Source: Flabesymbios commensalis (Eukaryota; Annelida; Polychaeta; Terebellida; Flabelligeridae). From it: DNA of 64,000 bases. The DNA lies in assembly GCA_964017125.1 (NCBI GenBank), contig OZ024909.1, forward strand, positions 69,548,228 through 69,612,227, written 5' to 3'. The translations under genes and the position numbers were made by a program. The notes under the pieces are model-generated. The model was given only the letters and a program-made list of their open reading frames with translations, was not told where the DNA came from and did no database searches. Below are positions 47,501 through 60,400 of this stretch, in pieces (positions within the stretch are counted from its first letter, which is position 1; each line of letters starts with the position of its first letter).

Positions 47501-50500
47501 CCGTGACCGAGAGGTAGCGTGCTCGGCCTCAGACCGCCAGGGCTCGAATTTCGAATCCTGTGTCTGGAGGACAGTGTCATCTCAATCATCTCACCATCCT
47601 CAGGAGGTTCTCCTGGCCCAGTTTAGCCTATATGTGCACAAAGGTGGCCTAAAGCCCGATTCATTTCATTTGGTCATCCATGTATCGTGTAATATACAAT
47701 AAAAGTTGTGGGAATATTTTGTTTTAAGTTAAGCAGATTATAGCTCAAACAATTATTTTTTACTCATTTTCTCTTATATGCTTAATTAATAAAACGCACA
47801 TCTGTCATTGCAAATAAACCTGCAGAATTAGTGGGCCATAATTCGACTACTGACTTATTGCAGATTAATGAGCAAAAATATAACTATTGACATGTCATAT
47901 TTTTTAAATCTTATGTGCTCATGGGTTAAAACAATAGTGTGCTAAGTGAATTTTTTGGCCTTTAGAATAATAACCAGCTAAGTTACCTATAATATGTATA
48001 ATTTATTCTAAATTCAGATTAAAACAACAGATCAAGTTGACTTAGGACATTGTTATTCTCATGAAGAGGAACACATATCAGCATAATATCTATCCAACAC
48101 ATGATCAATTAGACTTGACATATTATTATTCTTGTGTTATATGTTTTTTGACCGCATCAACGATATATATATTGTGTTTTAAACATGCTTCAATTCTAAG
48201 TCAAATGAACAATAAACTCTTTTTTTTTATTAGTTGTATAATTTTAATCCTGACACACATTGTTGATTTTCTTATTTTTTATCAAAATGATCATTGTATG
48301 TCTTCATATTAAGTATTATTTTTCTGTAGATTGCGAGTTTTGCCTGACCAATTTTGTCGGATACCACATCAGGCATCGTGCTACAGACTCCATGGCATTA
48401 GACCAGTTACATATGTTACGGACATGAATGAACAAACTACCACTCTTCAGTCAGTATTATGCATCTTTTTGAAGATACAAGTGTTTTTTTAGACTGCGTA
48501 GTAGTACATTTATAAGTGTACTAGTTATACATCGTTTGTTATAAGTCCTAGTCTTAAGTGATAACAACACTAAGAGGCTAACATATTATATGAGCTATTT
48601 TTCTGACAAATTAGTAGGTCAACCAGTGCTCGATTTTGGAAGATTTGAGGTGAGAGCCAGCAGGGCACCCACCTAGAAAATCTACAGAGCCCATCATTTC
48701 ATTTGAGTGCCCGAAATAAATTGACCTGTGTTAAATAGAAGCATTAGGCCAAAATCTACCGAGCCACAAGGGCACAGTCATGCAGCTAATAGAGAGCCCA
48801 GCAGTAAATTTGGGAGCCTCGAGCACTTTCAACATACATTTAGGCATATACTCCTACAATGTATATGTCACCACAGTGAGCAGAAATGCATGAAATAGAA
48901 ATATTACATTGATAATAAGATCCTAATCCTTTCACCAATGGCAGTTATGACCCCCTAGTACTGGCCCAATATTAACATCAATTGACAATTATATCAGTGC
49001 AGCGCCGGTATATGTACTGTGATGATGCTTTTTTATACTGGCGCGGAGCTGGTACTATAAGTGAAAAAATTAAGTTCAGAAGATTATTTTTACTGTCTCC
49101 ACAATGTTGCCTAATTTAATTAAATTTTTTGTAAAATGCTTCTAGTTTTTGCCCCTAGTTAAATTTATTTTGCAGAATACTTCTTTTAAAGGAGATACAG
49201 TTGTACTTAATTCATGTGTAAGATGCTATCATTTTTTTATTGCAGACCCTGTAATACATGGGACACTTCAGCCAAACAGTTGCTTGATAATTTTTTCAAA
49301 GGTTTGTAGATTTAAGTGGTTTACAAGATGGTTTTTCATCTGTATTAAGTCTTCTTAAAATCCAAGAAATATAAACAATGTATCAGAACAATTTTTAACC
49401 ACACATCCGCCCCACCCTAGATACAAATGGCAGGGACTACCATGTTAAATTAGATGTTTAATTAGAGTCTGCTCATAAAAAAATGTATTTGTTTGTAAAT
49501 TTTAAAAGGGAATTTGTTAAATGAATTTCTAGCCTAAACATTACTCCAAAACAGGTTTGACTGGTGTAACATACAAATTGACCACTAACCTGCCAGTTGT
49601 TACTGGCTTAAAATTGAGACATTTCCAGGCACCTTTATGGTGTGCACAATTATCAACACATGCAAGCTGCTATGACATAGGCCTAGATATGTGATCACAC
49701 ATTAACCCATCCCCCTGATCATTGCAGCTGTATGCATGGCTTTTAGTTTGGTCAAGCTGATCCACCTCCTATCAGTGAATTATTCCAAGTCTGTTGCAAT
49801 ACAACACTCTCTATAGTTGTAAATTTCATTTGAAGATACTCATGATATGAAAAATACATAGGGCGCCTACAAGCAATTTTACTTTGCTAGGCAGAACTAA
49901 AATGTCCACACATGTCAATCTATTTACATAATTTGAAAACACTGTAGTGATGTTATGTGAAGCAAACATAATGTTGATGTTTACCAGATAAGATATTAAT
50001 GATTTAAATTAATAGTATTGCTATTTAGGACCCATCCATCCTAGTAGATAGATGTTTACTGGTGACATTCCATGTTTTTTTTCTTTTTTTATCTGATCCT
50101 TCTCACATTATGCACCACATGACATATTTTAAAATACACCTGTGACGTCAGTCTATTGTTAAAACAGTAGATTCGGATTTAAGAATCTACTGTTATTTTT
50201 AATAACGTCCAGGTCGGGCGCAATATACAGACTTAACCATGAAACTACACAGATAATCAGGGTTAGAAATTAACTTTCTGGAGCACTGGTCCAGCGGACC
50301 ACTAGCCCCCAAAATCTGGTGGGCCTCTTCTATATCTGGTGGTCCTGTCAAATTTAAAAAAAAATTATTTGAATACACAACACTTTTAACATTTTTTGGC
50401 TGGGAAATTTTAGTGGCCTGCCACACCACTGCTACCCACTATTCTCAACAGAGAAATAAATTAATTACGGTCTTTTAAACAATTTTGGTCCAGAAAATTT

Positions 50501-51448
50501 CATTGGCCTGTCGGACCACTGCTACCCAGTGTTCCGGTGGTCCTGCAGAATATTTGGTGGCCTCGGACCACCACTAATTTTGAACCCTGATAATGTTTCG
50601 TAGTTTAACATGCTGACAACGTAATTGTTTTTTTTTTATATCAAATCTTTGAACACATGTTTTTACTTTGTGTATTTTAAGTCGAAGAAAGAACTTAATT
50701 GCGAAAGATTCGGATCTACGAATCTATCAAATTTTGTTATTTTTCCTCGACATAATGCATAATAATAAGTATATTCTCAGCTTACAGTACATTTGAGTTA
50801 CTATAATTAGGTATTCAATAAAAAATTAGAATTTTTTATTCACCTTGAAGTGTGACACCACAACTCACACTTCAAGGTGAATAAAAGTGAGATTAAATAG
50901 CTAGTGTATTACTACTATATTACTGCTGAAAATATGTTATTCATGGTTTCAAAAATCAATAAGATAGTAAATTGTACTAACTTTGGAACAAGTGTTCGAA
51001 ACTTATGACGTTTCGACTTGCTTCGGCAAGCCTTGATAACATACTAGTGTCCTGGCGAATGAACTACAACTATGAACAGAGACCAAGGCTACCAGCTACC
51101 ACCCATCTACAACAAAATCATTCCGCCGATGTCTGAGCCATTTCGCTCCAGGACTCCAGGAAGCAAGTCGAAACATCTTAAGTTTCAAACACTTGGTCCA
51201 AACTAAGTACAATTTACTACTATCTTGTATTACTGCTGTTTTTATCAATAAATCAAGTGGATAATATTATATATTTTTTTATATTTGAATAGAATCTACT
51301 GAGAGACATCTTAGGATCATGGGACTACCAGGAGAAGATAATGTGATTCCTGTCAAACTCTACTTACTGCTTCCAAAGTTAAATCGTATTTGTGTGAATG
51401 ACTACCTGGCTCAAAACCAATATGCGGCATACAATACCGAAGAGTCGG
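44534..51448 (+). CDS. TDRD12: TDRD12 exons 1-7: N-terminal Tudor domain
   Basis: These seven exons encode residues 1 to about 227. The opening LLPVQILQ followed by DVGTFWAKEV matches the family's 'I-x-D-P-G-x-F-W' start of an extended Tudor fold. Next come WVRAKVMCV and CFLLDYAATELI (Tudor core strands), then LRVLPDQF and IPHQASCYRLHGI (the 'IP-x-A' segment that ends extended Tudor domains). The last part, IPVKLYLLL...ICVNDYL, matches the sequence after the Tudor domain in vertebrate TDRD12. Extended Tudor domains usually bind symmetrically dimethylated arginines of PIWI proteins. The aromatic cage cannot be judged without an alignment. Exons 3, 4 and 6 are only 89, 48 and 56 nt, so they were set by frame continuity and homology, not length. 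Confidence 0.88.
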
Positions 51449-54400
51449 GTGAGTGATTTAACCCTTTGAAAACTGGGGCGGAGTTATAGGATGATGTTAA
51501 CCCTTAGAGCACTGAGCTAAGAAATTTAAATTTGCAGCCACTTGAAGTTGTGTCTCGCTACCGCGATCCACAACTTCAAGTGACTGAAAATTTGTGTTAG
51601 TCGTGAAATTTAAGTCTCAACAAATATCAGTGTTTTAAGACTGTAAGCATTTTTTACTTCTCGCGAATGGTTATACAGGTGCTAATGAAAACACTATCTA
51701 TTGTATCTATTGTATCTATTGTAGTAGACATCAGTGTTTCAAGGGTTAACCCTTATGCTGCTGAATTGTTTGTCTCTTTTTTTCATTCATTTGAAGCTGG
51801 AATTGCTAACGCAAATTCCAGCTTCAAATGACGAAAAATATGTCTATTTATGAAAAATGATCATCTGCAAAATGTAATATTTCAATCAACTTAGCATCTA
51901 TCACCAACTATTTTGTGGATTTCAGTGGCATTTTTTTGGCCTGAAATTACCTAGAAACTGTATAATATACGGCTCCGCAGCATGAAGGTTAAGTTAAGTT
52001 AGCTAATAACTTAACTTTTAGCCACCCCAGCTAAGTTAATTCATTGAAATTTTCACCCTCTTCAGGTTGTGTCTTGCTACAGCGATACACAACATCAAGT
52101 GGGGTAAAATTACTCCTATTGTCTGAATTCGAGACAAAAAATTAGCAAATCTTGGATGTTTATACACTAATTTAATTCCCAATATTAGTTATTCAATCAG
52201 CTAATACAATTGATTATAAACAACCAGTCAAGCTTAGCACTGGGTTAGAATCGACCCTGAACATAGCCCCTGATGGCGAATATATTATGGTGTTGTGTAA
52301 CCCTTGTCTTGCTGGGCCAGTAACAGTTTCCAGCAGGTTTCTGAGCATAATGTACAAAGATAATATTTGGAACATTGGTTTACCTTCTCAAATATTTAAG
52401 TTGTTTCTTGTATCATAATGAAGTTGATAATGACAAACATTTCAGATTCAGATGGGATTTCATCCAATATGAATGGGATCAAAAAGACGCACCAATATTA
52501 CAGTGATGGTGAAGAATGTAATAGAAATAACAATATCCGTGCTAGTCATCTAAAAGCAGCAAGAGACCGTCCAATGGAATCAGACCCTGCTACACCATCA
52601 AACTGGCTTGGAGGAACTCCTGTTAATGTTGTGTCACAATCTAATGATTCTAATGCTTCTGTTTTAAACCAAAGACGTGCACACAGTGATAGCGAGGAAG
52701 TCAGGGGAAGAAATCAATTGCTTAATCCCGTACCATCTAATGCTACTGGAAGTAGCACAACCACCACATGTTCATCTGTGGGACGGGGAATTTTGCCTCG
52801 TCTTGGAATGATGGCAGGCAAATCTGTGGGAAGAGGAACTTTGCCATTGTTAGGTATGAAAAGTGGGGAGCCTAAACCGTGTAACCAGATATGTAACTCA
52901 TCAACATCATCAGAAAGGTCGAGTCTGTCTGTGGTTCAGTCACCATCTGCCCTCAATGGTGTATCAAATGATCAAAAACTTATATCAGAGGGGGAAATGA
53001 ATGGTGCCCATTCTGTTTTATCAAGCAAATGTTTACCGAGTCAATATTCTCCTGTATCACCAAGTGGAGGGTTGGTACAGACTAGGCCCATGCATTCTCC
53101 CCCAAGACGTTCCGACAAAACTCAATTTGAGCCAAAGTCCCACACTCCTACCTCTACTGGTACTGGTACTGGTAGGGGAGGTGTTTTAGACAATGTCTTG
53201 AAAAGGATAATTTCTCCAGGAACTGTGAATACGCATGGGAAGCAGATATCAAGTCCTGGGCGGAAATTAGTGTACAGTGCACCACCAGACTTAGAACAAT
53301 TTAATGATTCCTCAGATATCACCTTCGACAGTCCAGTTTCTCCAAATCGGCCACCAATGCTGGAAGAAGCCACTGATTCTGAGAGGAACATGTCGCCACA
53401 AGTCACATGTGATAGGAAACATTCAGCTTACATTGCAGATTTGATGCCACCTTTGGAAAGTGGAGACTCAAGCTCTCCACTGAGAGCTAATAAAAATATC
53501 ATGACCAGTACACCCGACAGAACCAGTGCACCATTAACTTCAATTCCTACGCCCTCATCAAATGACGAGCTTCCAGCTCTTGAGGCTTCTCTAAATGGGA
53601 GCCCCTCAAAGCAAACTGTTTTGCATAAAGTTGTCAGAAATGAAGAGGTACCACCTCTTGAGACAGTCAATGACACTAATGTTTTTTTATCACGACTTCC
53701 TAGACATGCTAGAAAGACAAGTTTGTCCTCTAATGGTAAACCTGGAAGTTCACCTGACAGTGATCAACAAGGTTATCTTTCTAACCACAACAGTATTAGC
53801 AGTTTGAAACGGCAGTCTGTCAGCTTTTCAGACGTGGAGAATGTATTTGAAGGAGATTTGAGGTGATTATATTTTTACTTTCAGCTTTGATTCTGAGCTT
53901 GCTATACGGTACATAATCCTGGCTTTCTTTTTGTTAAGGTAATAGTCTTATTTCAATACACTGGAGTGACTTCTATCTAATCACAATAAAATGTGTACAA
54001 ATTTGATTCTTTAATTTTGATGTCTGGTGATGTTGAGATTGTTTCCTTCTTAAACAAATGTCCTAATTGAGAAATAGTTTTAGCTACTTATATCACACAC
54101 GGCACTCCAATTATATGTTGTAAAACTCACACAGCTAGTGGTCTCTTTTTATTTATTTTTATTGTGTTTGCGGTCATTAACCCTTACAGTATGGGGACCG
54201 TCTTTATATGTCGTCAAAATTTGACATCTGTAGACGTCAGATTCTGATGTCTAAAAGAGGATCCCCACACTGAAAGAATAAAAATATCTCTAACGGCAGT
54301 AGACCCTACCATAGTTATTCAAATGAAGCAGACATTTATGATGATTTCAAATTGAAAAAATCCTTTTGTGTACATGGTTTATACAAAAATATTTCAGCAC

Positions 54401-57400
54401 TTTAGGGTTAAGCAATTTATAATCAATTATTAAGGCCACACATATTTGATAATGTAGTTAGTAATGCAGGTGGGTTAACATATGAAATATAAAAAAAAGA
54501 CAAAAACGGAAAATCACTGATTTTGTATCCCCCCCTGTGGAAATAGCCACCCCCTCTATATACATGTACATAATTTCACAAGAATATATTTAAATATTCA
54601 TTTTCAATTTATTATCCTGAAGCTTGGTCTGAATTTTAATTATTTTGAATGTTGCACTATGGGGAAGTTATTTGCCCTATTATTTTCTAGGAATTGCAAT
54701 TACGTGTATGTATGTACATAGTAAATTTCTTATTGACCCGCTTTCTGTGTGGCACTTTTCTTCTTTCACTTACTTCAGTCCAGATACCAGTTATCCTTTG
54801 CCCCCTGCTAAGCCTGTTAAATCCATAATGAAGAAGTCCCCCTCTCTCCCCCAAAAAGACTTTTTTCTGAACAGGTGAGTCTATACATCAACTCTTTAAC
54901 CCTTTACCTTCTAGTGACGCATATACAGTAGAACCTGCTATGAGCAGCCACCCTTGTGACACAGCAAAAGTAGCCTTTTAAGGCAAGTCGCTGCTCATAG
55001 GAGGTTCATTTGTATAGGAAATGCCATTTTGGGGGATGGCCTAGTGGCCTCCCACAGGAGGTTGGCTGCTCATAAGAGTGGCTGGTCATAGCAGATTCTA
55101 CTGTATGGGCAAAATATTTTATATTATTACCCTTGGAGCAACTATAGTGTTATTTTTGTGTTGTATTAGAGTAAGAGTAAGTATCACACCCTGTATAAAA
55201 TGCCAGTTTTTCATAATTTTGGGGATTTGTGGATTTTTTCTGAATTTTTCAACTTTGCCTAAAGATATGCTTTTTAGCCCACCTTTTAATTAAAAAAGGT
55301 GGGCTATTGCAATTAAAGTTAGTCAGCGTAAGCATATACTTGTGGGCGCCATAATTTGAAAAAAAATTCATTTATCCTTCCCAAATTTTTTATGCATGTT
55401 ACTAAAGACCAGTTCTCGGACAAGTTCTGTTATGGCATGGAATAAATCAAAATGGCAGATTCATTGTGATTTTTCACATTTTACGTCAATAATTTGACCT
55501 TGTGGCGCAATAACTTCCCAAATTTGTTATGCATGTTACTAGTGAACAGTTCTCAAATTTGTTATGCATGTTACTAGTGAACAGTTCTTGGACAAAAAAA
55601 ATCAAAATGGCTAATTTATTGTGATTTTTCGCATTTCACATCAATAATTTGACCTTGTGGGGGCGATAACATGACAAGTTTTTTTGTATCCTTTCCAAAT
55701 TTGTTACGCATGTTACTAATGACCAATAACTTCAAGTTCAATAATGGTGGCGGGTTGTCGAGTGTGCTCTTGTCAACTTTCAAAAGGTAAATCTGGATTT
55801 TCCCTCATGACCCACAGGCATGACCCATTATAGGGCATGCTTCTATCAGTTGTACACAGGCATGACCCATTCCAAGGTGTGCATCTATCACAGTTATACA
55901 CACCCTGACAATTCAGCATAACACCCTGAACCCCAAATCCTACCTGATTCAATTAACTGTATAGTTAAGTAAAGGATTGAGTGATATTAATATTTCTTTT
56001 GTCATTTTTGAACATTGCTATAGTTGTTTTAAATAACATTTTTAGAGCTGATTCGATCAATAACAGTTTTAACAGAAATATAACAAATACCCGGTATAAG
56101 TATTTTTCACACACCTTAACCCATTAAGGACCTGATTAAATTGCTGCAGCACTCATGTGGGGACCTAATTAATTTATGACGTCATAGTATTATAGTTGTT
56201 TTCAGTCCCGAACACATCCGGGATTGGTTCTCAACGGGTTAAGTTAAAAGCTAGGGGAGGAATTCAATTTCAATTTGCATCTCCATGCATGTTTTTTATA
56301 ATGGGCTATGGCACCAGATCCTCTGCAAAACTTTAGCAAAAAATGGAAGCTATTCAATGTGCTGTGCATAACTCATGTTTATGTATATATTTTATTGTCA
56401 TTTTAGCACAATTACATACATATATAGCTATCTGACTGCTCACCAAGAAACACTGATTTGTTTTCTGGCATTTCTCGTTCTTTTGAACTTTAAGCAAAAA
56501 AATACCTTTTTTTTAATTCAGTGACATTGCAGATGGCAGTTATGAACAATATAATAATCTATTACTTTCTGTCATTTCTATTCAAAATGTATATTGTATC
56601 ATTGTGTGCCCTTTAATAATCTTGTAAGGCGTTCTCTAAATAATTGTGTCTCAGCAAAACCTGCAGTAATGGTTAATATTCACAAAAAAAACCTAAGATT
56701 GAAACATCCTTCGCCCACCTCAAACACATGTGATTTAACGATGAACTATTGTTTGCAACACTGAGCCAAGACCAGCAGAGGTCTCCGTGTTAAGTTTATT
56801 TATTTAAATTTTCAACTACTTGAGGTTGTGTCTCGCTACAGTTGTTGAAAATTACTCATATTTGTTTAATTTGAAACAAAAAAATGACAAATCGTGATGT
56901 TTAACCCTTACAGCGCGGGGATCGACTTTAGTCTTCAAAATCTGACGTCTGTAGACGTCAGATTCTGACATCTAAAGTCGATCCCAGCACTGCAAGAATA
57001 AAAATATTTGTAATGGTCGTACACCCATAACATAGGTATTCAAATGAATCGGGAAAAGCTAACTAAGACATTTATGATGATTTCAAATTCAAAAAAACCC
57101 TTTGGTCTCCATGGTTAATACAAGAAATATCAGCGCTTGAAGGGTTGAACAGTAATTTAATTCCCCAAAACAGTGATTTAATCAGGTAATAAAACAGATT
57201 AAAAACAACTATTGTTCTGATTATCAGGCAAAGGATTAATGTATATTTTGCAGGGCTGTTGTTATGATTTGCTTGACCACCACCAGTTGTGCACCGTCAC
57301 AGTCCTATTGGATGCTTTATTGATCGTTTGACAACAAATGACATTTTGATTAAATTTGCATTGCAGGCAATCATCTGATGAACAGAAGACTGAAGTTTCA

Positions 57401-60400
57401 GAGTCTCACATCAAACACGTAACTTCTCCGCTCTCTCCAGATGATAACATTCAAGGAATTTTAGCTGGCAGACAGTGAGTTGGTCTGATATTGTCAGAGG
57501 CTGTTTATTTCTGTATCTATTATGTGAAATGCAGTTAAAATGTGTATGCGTTCAGATAAAATAAGTCTTTCAGTTAAAATTGGAGTTGATTTATATATTT
57601 TCCAATTGTAATGTTTACATTTTGTTTTAATAATTTTTTGTATATATATATGTTCTTATTTGAGAAGCAATGTAAATAAAATGTAATTGTGAAAAACCTG
57701 ACTGACTATCAGTGTTTATAATTAAGCATTACATCCTTGAAAACTAAGCTTTTCAACCAATTGGTTTGCAACCTTTAGCAAGATTGCATAGTTGTGTTAA
57801 ATATGACCGACCAAAGAGTTTTGACTTGGAAAAGGTAACAATGAAAAATGTAACTACTTTTTATTTTTTTTCAGGTTGCAACAACTCCTTGGTCTAAAAC
57901 GAGCTTCTTCTTATGAGGTGAGATATTTGCTCTCTATACAAAAATAGATCACATGAATTGATTCTCTTGATATATTTGGTATATATTCATATATTTTGTA
58001 AATATTATTATAACAGGAGAATGACTACCCACCTGAAGATCAAGGAGTGTTGACATATGGACGTGATAAGGTGACTGTTGTTATAAAAGAAGATGCACGT
58101 CCCTTCATGCAAATGATTCGCTCGGTGAGATTAATACACTTCTATTTGAATTTAGTTTAAATGTTTTGTATCCATTTGAAAGCAAAATCTGCCATTACAC
58201 TTAAAAATAAAATACCGGTTCGAAAGATAAAACTTGCAGCAGTGTTTCATCTAGCTCTTTCTAACATGGCGCAGCGCCATGTTGCCTTTTGTGAGCGCCA
58301 TGTTGCCCTTCATGAGCGCCATGTTGCCCTTCTTGAGTGTCATGTTGCCGTTCATGTGCGCCATGTTGCCCATTCAATACTCGGACAGTGAAATGCCTTT
58401 TTGAACTGCTGTTACATCATATTCAACCCACCCAGGCGATTGTCACAGTGAAAAACACTCCAGTCACTGGTGTTGCGCGCTCACACCTATGACAGAATAC
58501 CCGATAACGGCCTGTGTACATAGTGGTAACAACTGGCGCTGTTTACATACCTAGGGGTGCTGGAAACGCCTAACTGGGTGCCCGGCATGCATGATAAGGT
58601 GCCCTAATGATAGTTGGTGCCATGCCCCTTTTGAATCCTAGATGAAACACTGTGCAGCACATTTAGAAATGAAAGAATCTTTATAATATGATATCTAAAG
58701 TGACTATTTGATAAGTAAAGAAACAACAAGGTGCGTAGCTTGACAAATTGACAAAAGTCATTAGCACAGAATTGTTTTAATATTGGGCATCTCTGATGCT
58801 GCGCAGTTGTTATTAATCGATGTTCAATTGCACTTCTTTAAATAAGGTATGGCGTATATTCTTTTCAATTTGATAAAATGTGCGATTTGCTTGCACATAC
58901 ATACACCTCAACTTTTCCTGAGGCAGATAAAGATCACGGTAAGGAATTGATTAAAAATCATGTAGAAAAACTAAATACTATTATCTTCGTTTTTTTTTTA
59001 TCTGAAAATGGCATTTCTACACTCACGGTTTGAGTGGTATAGATGTTGGCTAGATGCAGGTTACTTGAGATCTATGTATAGATTACTGAGACAACTATGA
59101 ATCCCTGTTTATTTCTGCAGGTGATACATAAGAAGGTTGAGCCGACAAAACTCCAGATGTACACATGGGCATCTGTACTGCGCGGCCAGGACGTCGTGGC
59201 TGTGGCACCATCTGGGAGCCATTCTGGTGGTAAAACACTCTCATATCTGCCTATACTGCTAAATCAGCTGTCTCAGAAAACATTGTACACTGATGTGCCT
59301 GTTGGTTGTGGGGTGAGTAGAGCCCAGTAAGCTATAACCTCTTAAAGTTATTGTTATAAAATCTAAATTTATCTGCACTTGAAGTTGTGTCTCGCTACTG
59401 CGCACCACAAGTTAAAATGTGTAAAAATTACTTAAATAAAATTATGTACAGTTTGATTCGAAAATTAGGTCAATCTTGCAAATTTATTCTTCATTTCAGC
59501 TTCAAAATTTTTTGTGTAAAGGACAAATAAAAAGGCTGAAAATGCCTAAATTATCACCGTATTCCTGCGCATGCACTTATAAATAAAAATCACATGTTTT
59601 AGGGATGTTTTATAAATGTTTTATGTTCGAGTATAAATACATGCACTTTTTTTCAAAAGCTAAGTGCACCCCTCTAAATATGAACTGTGTCTCAAAATCT
59701 TACTCCTTAAATGACAAGAAGAAATTAGATTTTCAAACCGACACAGTCAGGCTAAAAAAATCGGTAATTTTATTTTGGCTTCCTAATATGCCCATATGAT
59801 ATAAACATGTCCATAGACTAGAACTGCAAACGTTTTAAAATTTTTGTGCTGCTCATTTACCAGTTAGGCGAGATATAGAGACGAAATTTGTATCTTGGAC
59901 ATGCATAAAATAAATAATTTATCAATTTTAATAAATTGCTCTTATTTTCAATTAAATGCCTTGAAACCTGGCATATATAGAGTCACTGCATCAGCCGAGG
60001 GGTGTTTGAGTGCTTGCATGGTATTTTGTAGCAGCAATTCACACCTCTAGGTGAAAAAAATATGATTTCTTCATCTATTCCTTCATGCAAATATTAGCAT
60101 TTTTCAGATGTTTGTTGCTGATGACAACATTTTTTATCCCCGCCCACGAAGTAGGGGAGGGGGGTATTGTCATCACCATGTCTGGCCGTGCGTATGTGTG
60201 TCTGTGCATATGTGCGTCTGTGCGTCCGTGTTTCGTTTCCGGACGATATCTTTGAAACCTGATTCAATTGATTGCGTTGATAAGTTCAGTTTCCGAACGA
60301 TATCTCGCAAATAGTTTACTGAATTGATTTTCTACTGCACACACCCCTCAGGGGGTGTAGATGTACCTTTAGGGGGTTATGACCTTTGACCTAATTTTTT

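Noticed and set aside
58161-58391. A His/Val-rich repeated peptide frame
   Set aside because: It is the 24-bp intronic minisatellite read in frame, with no splice support.
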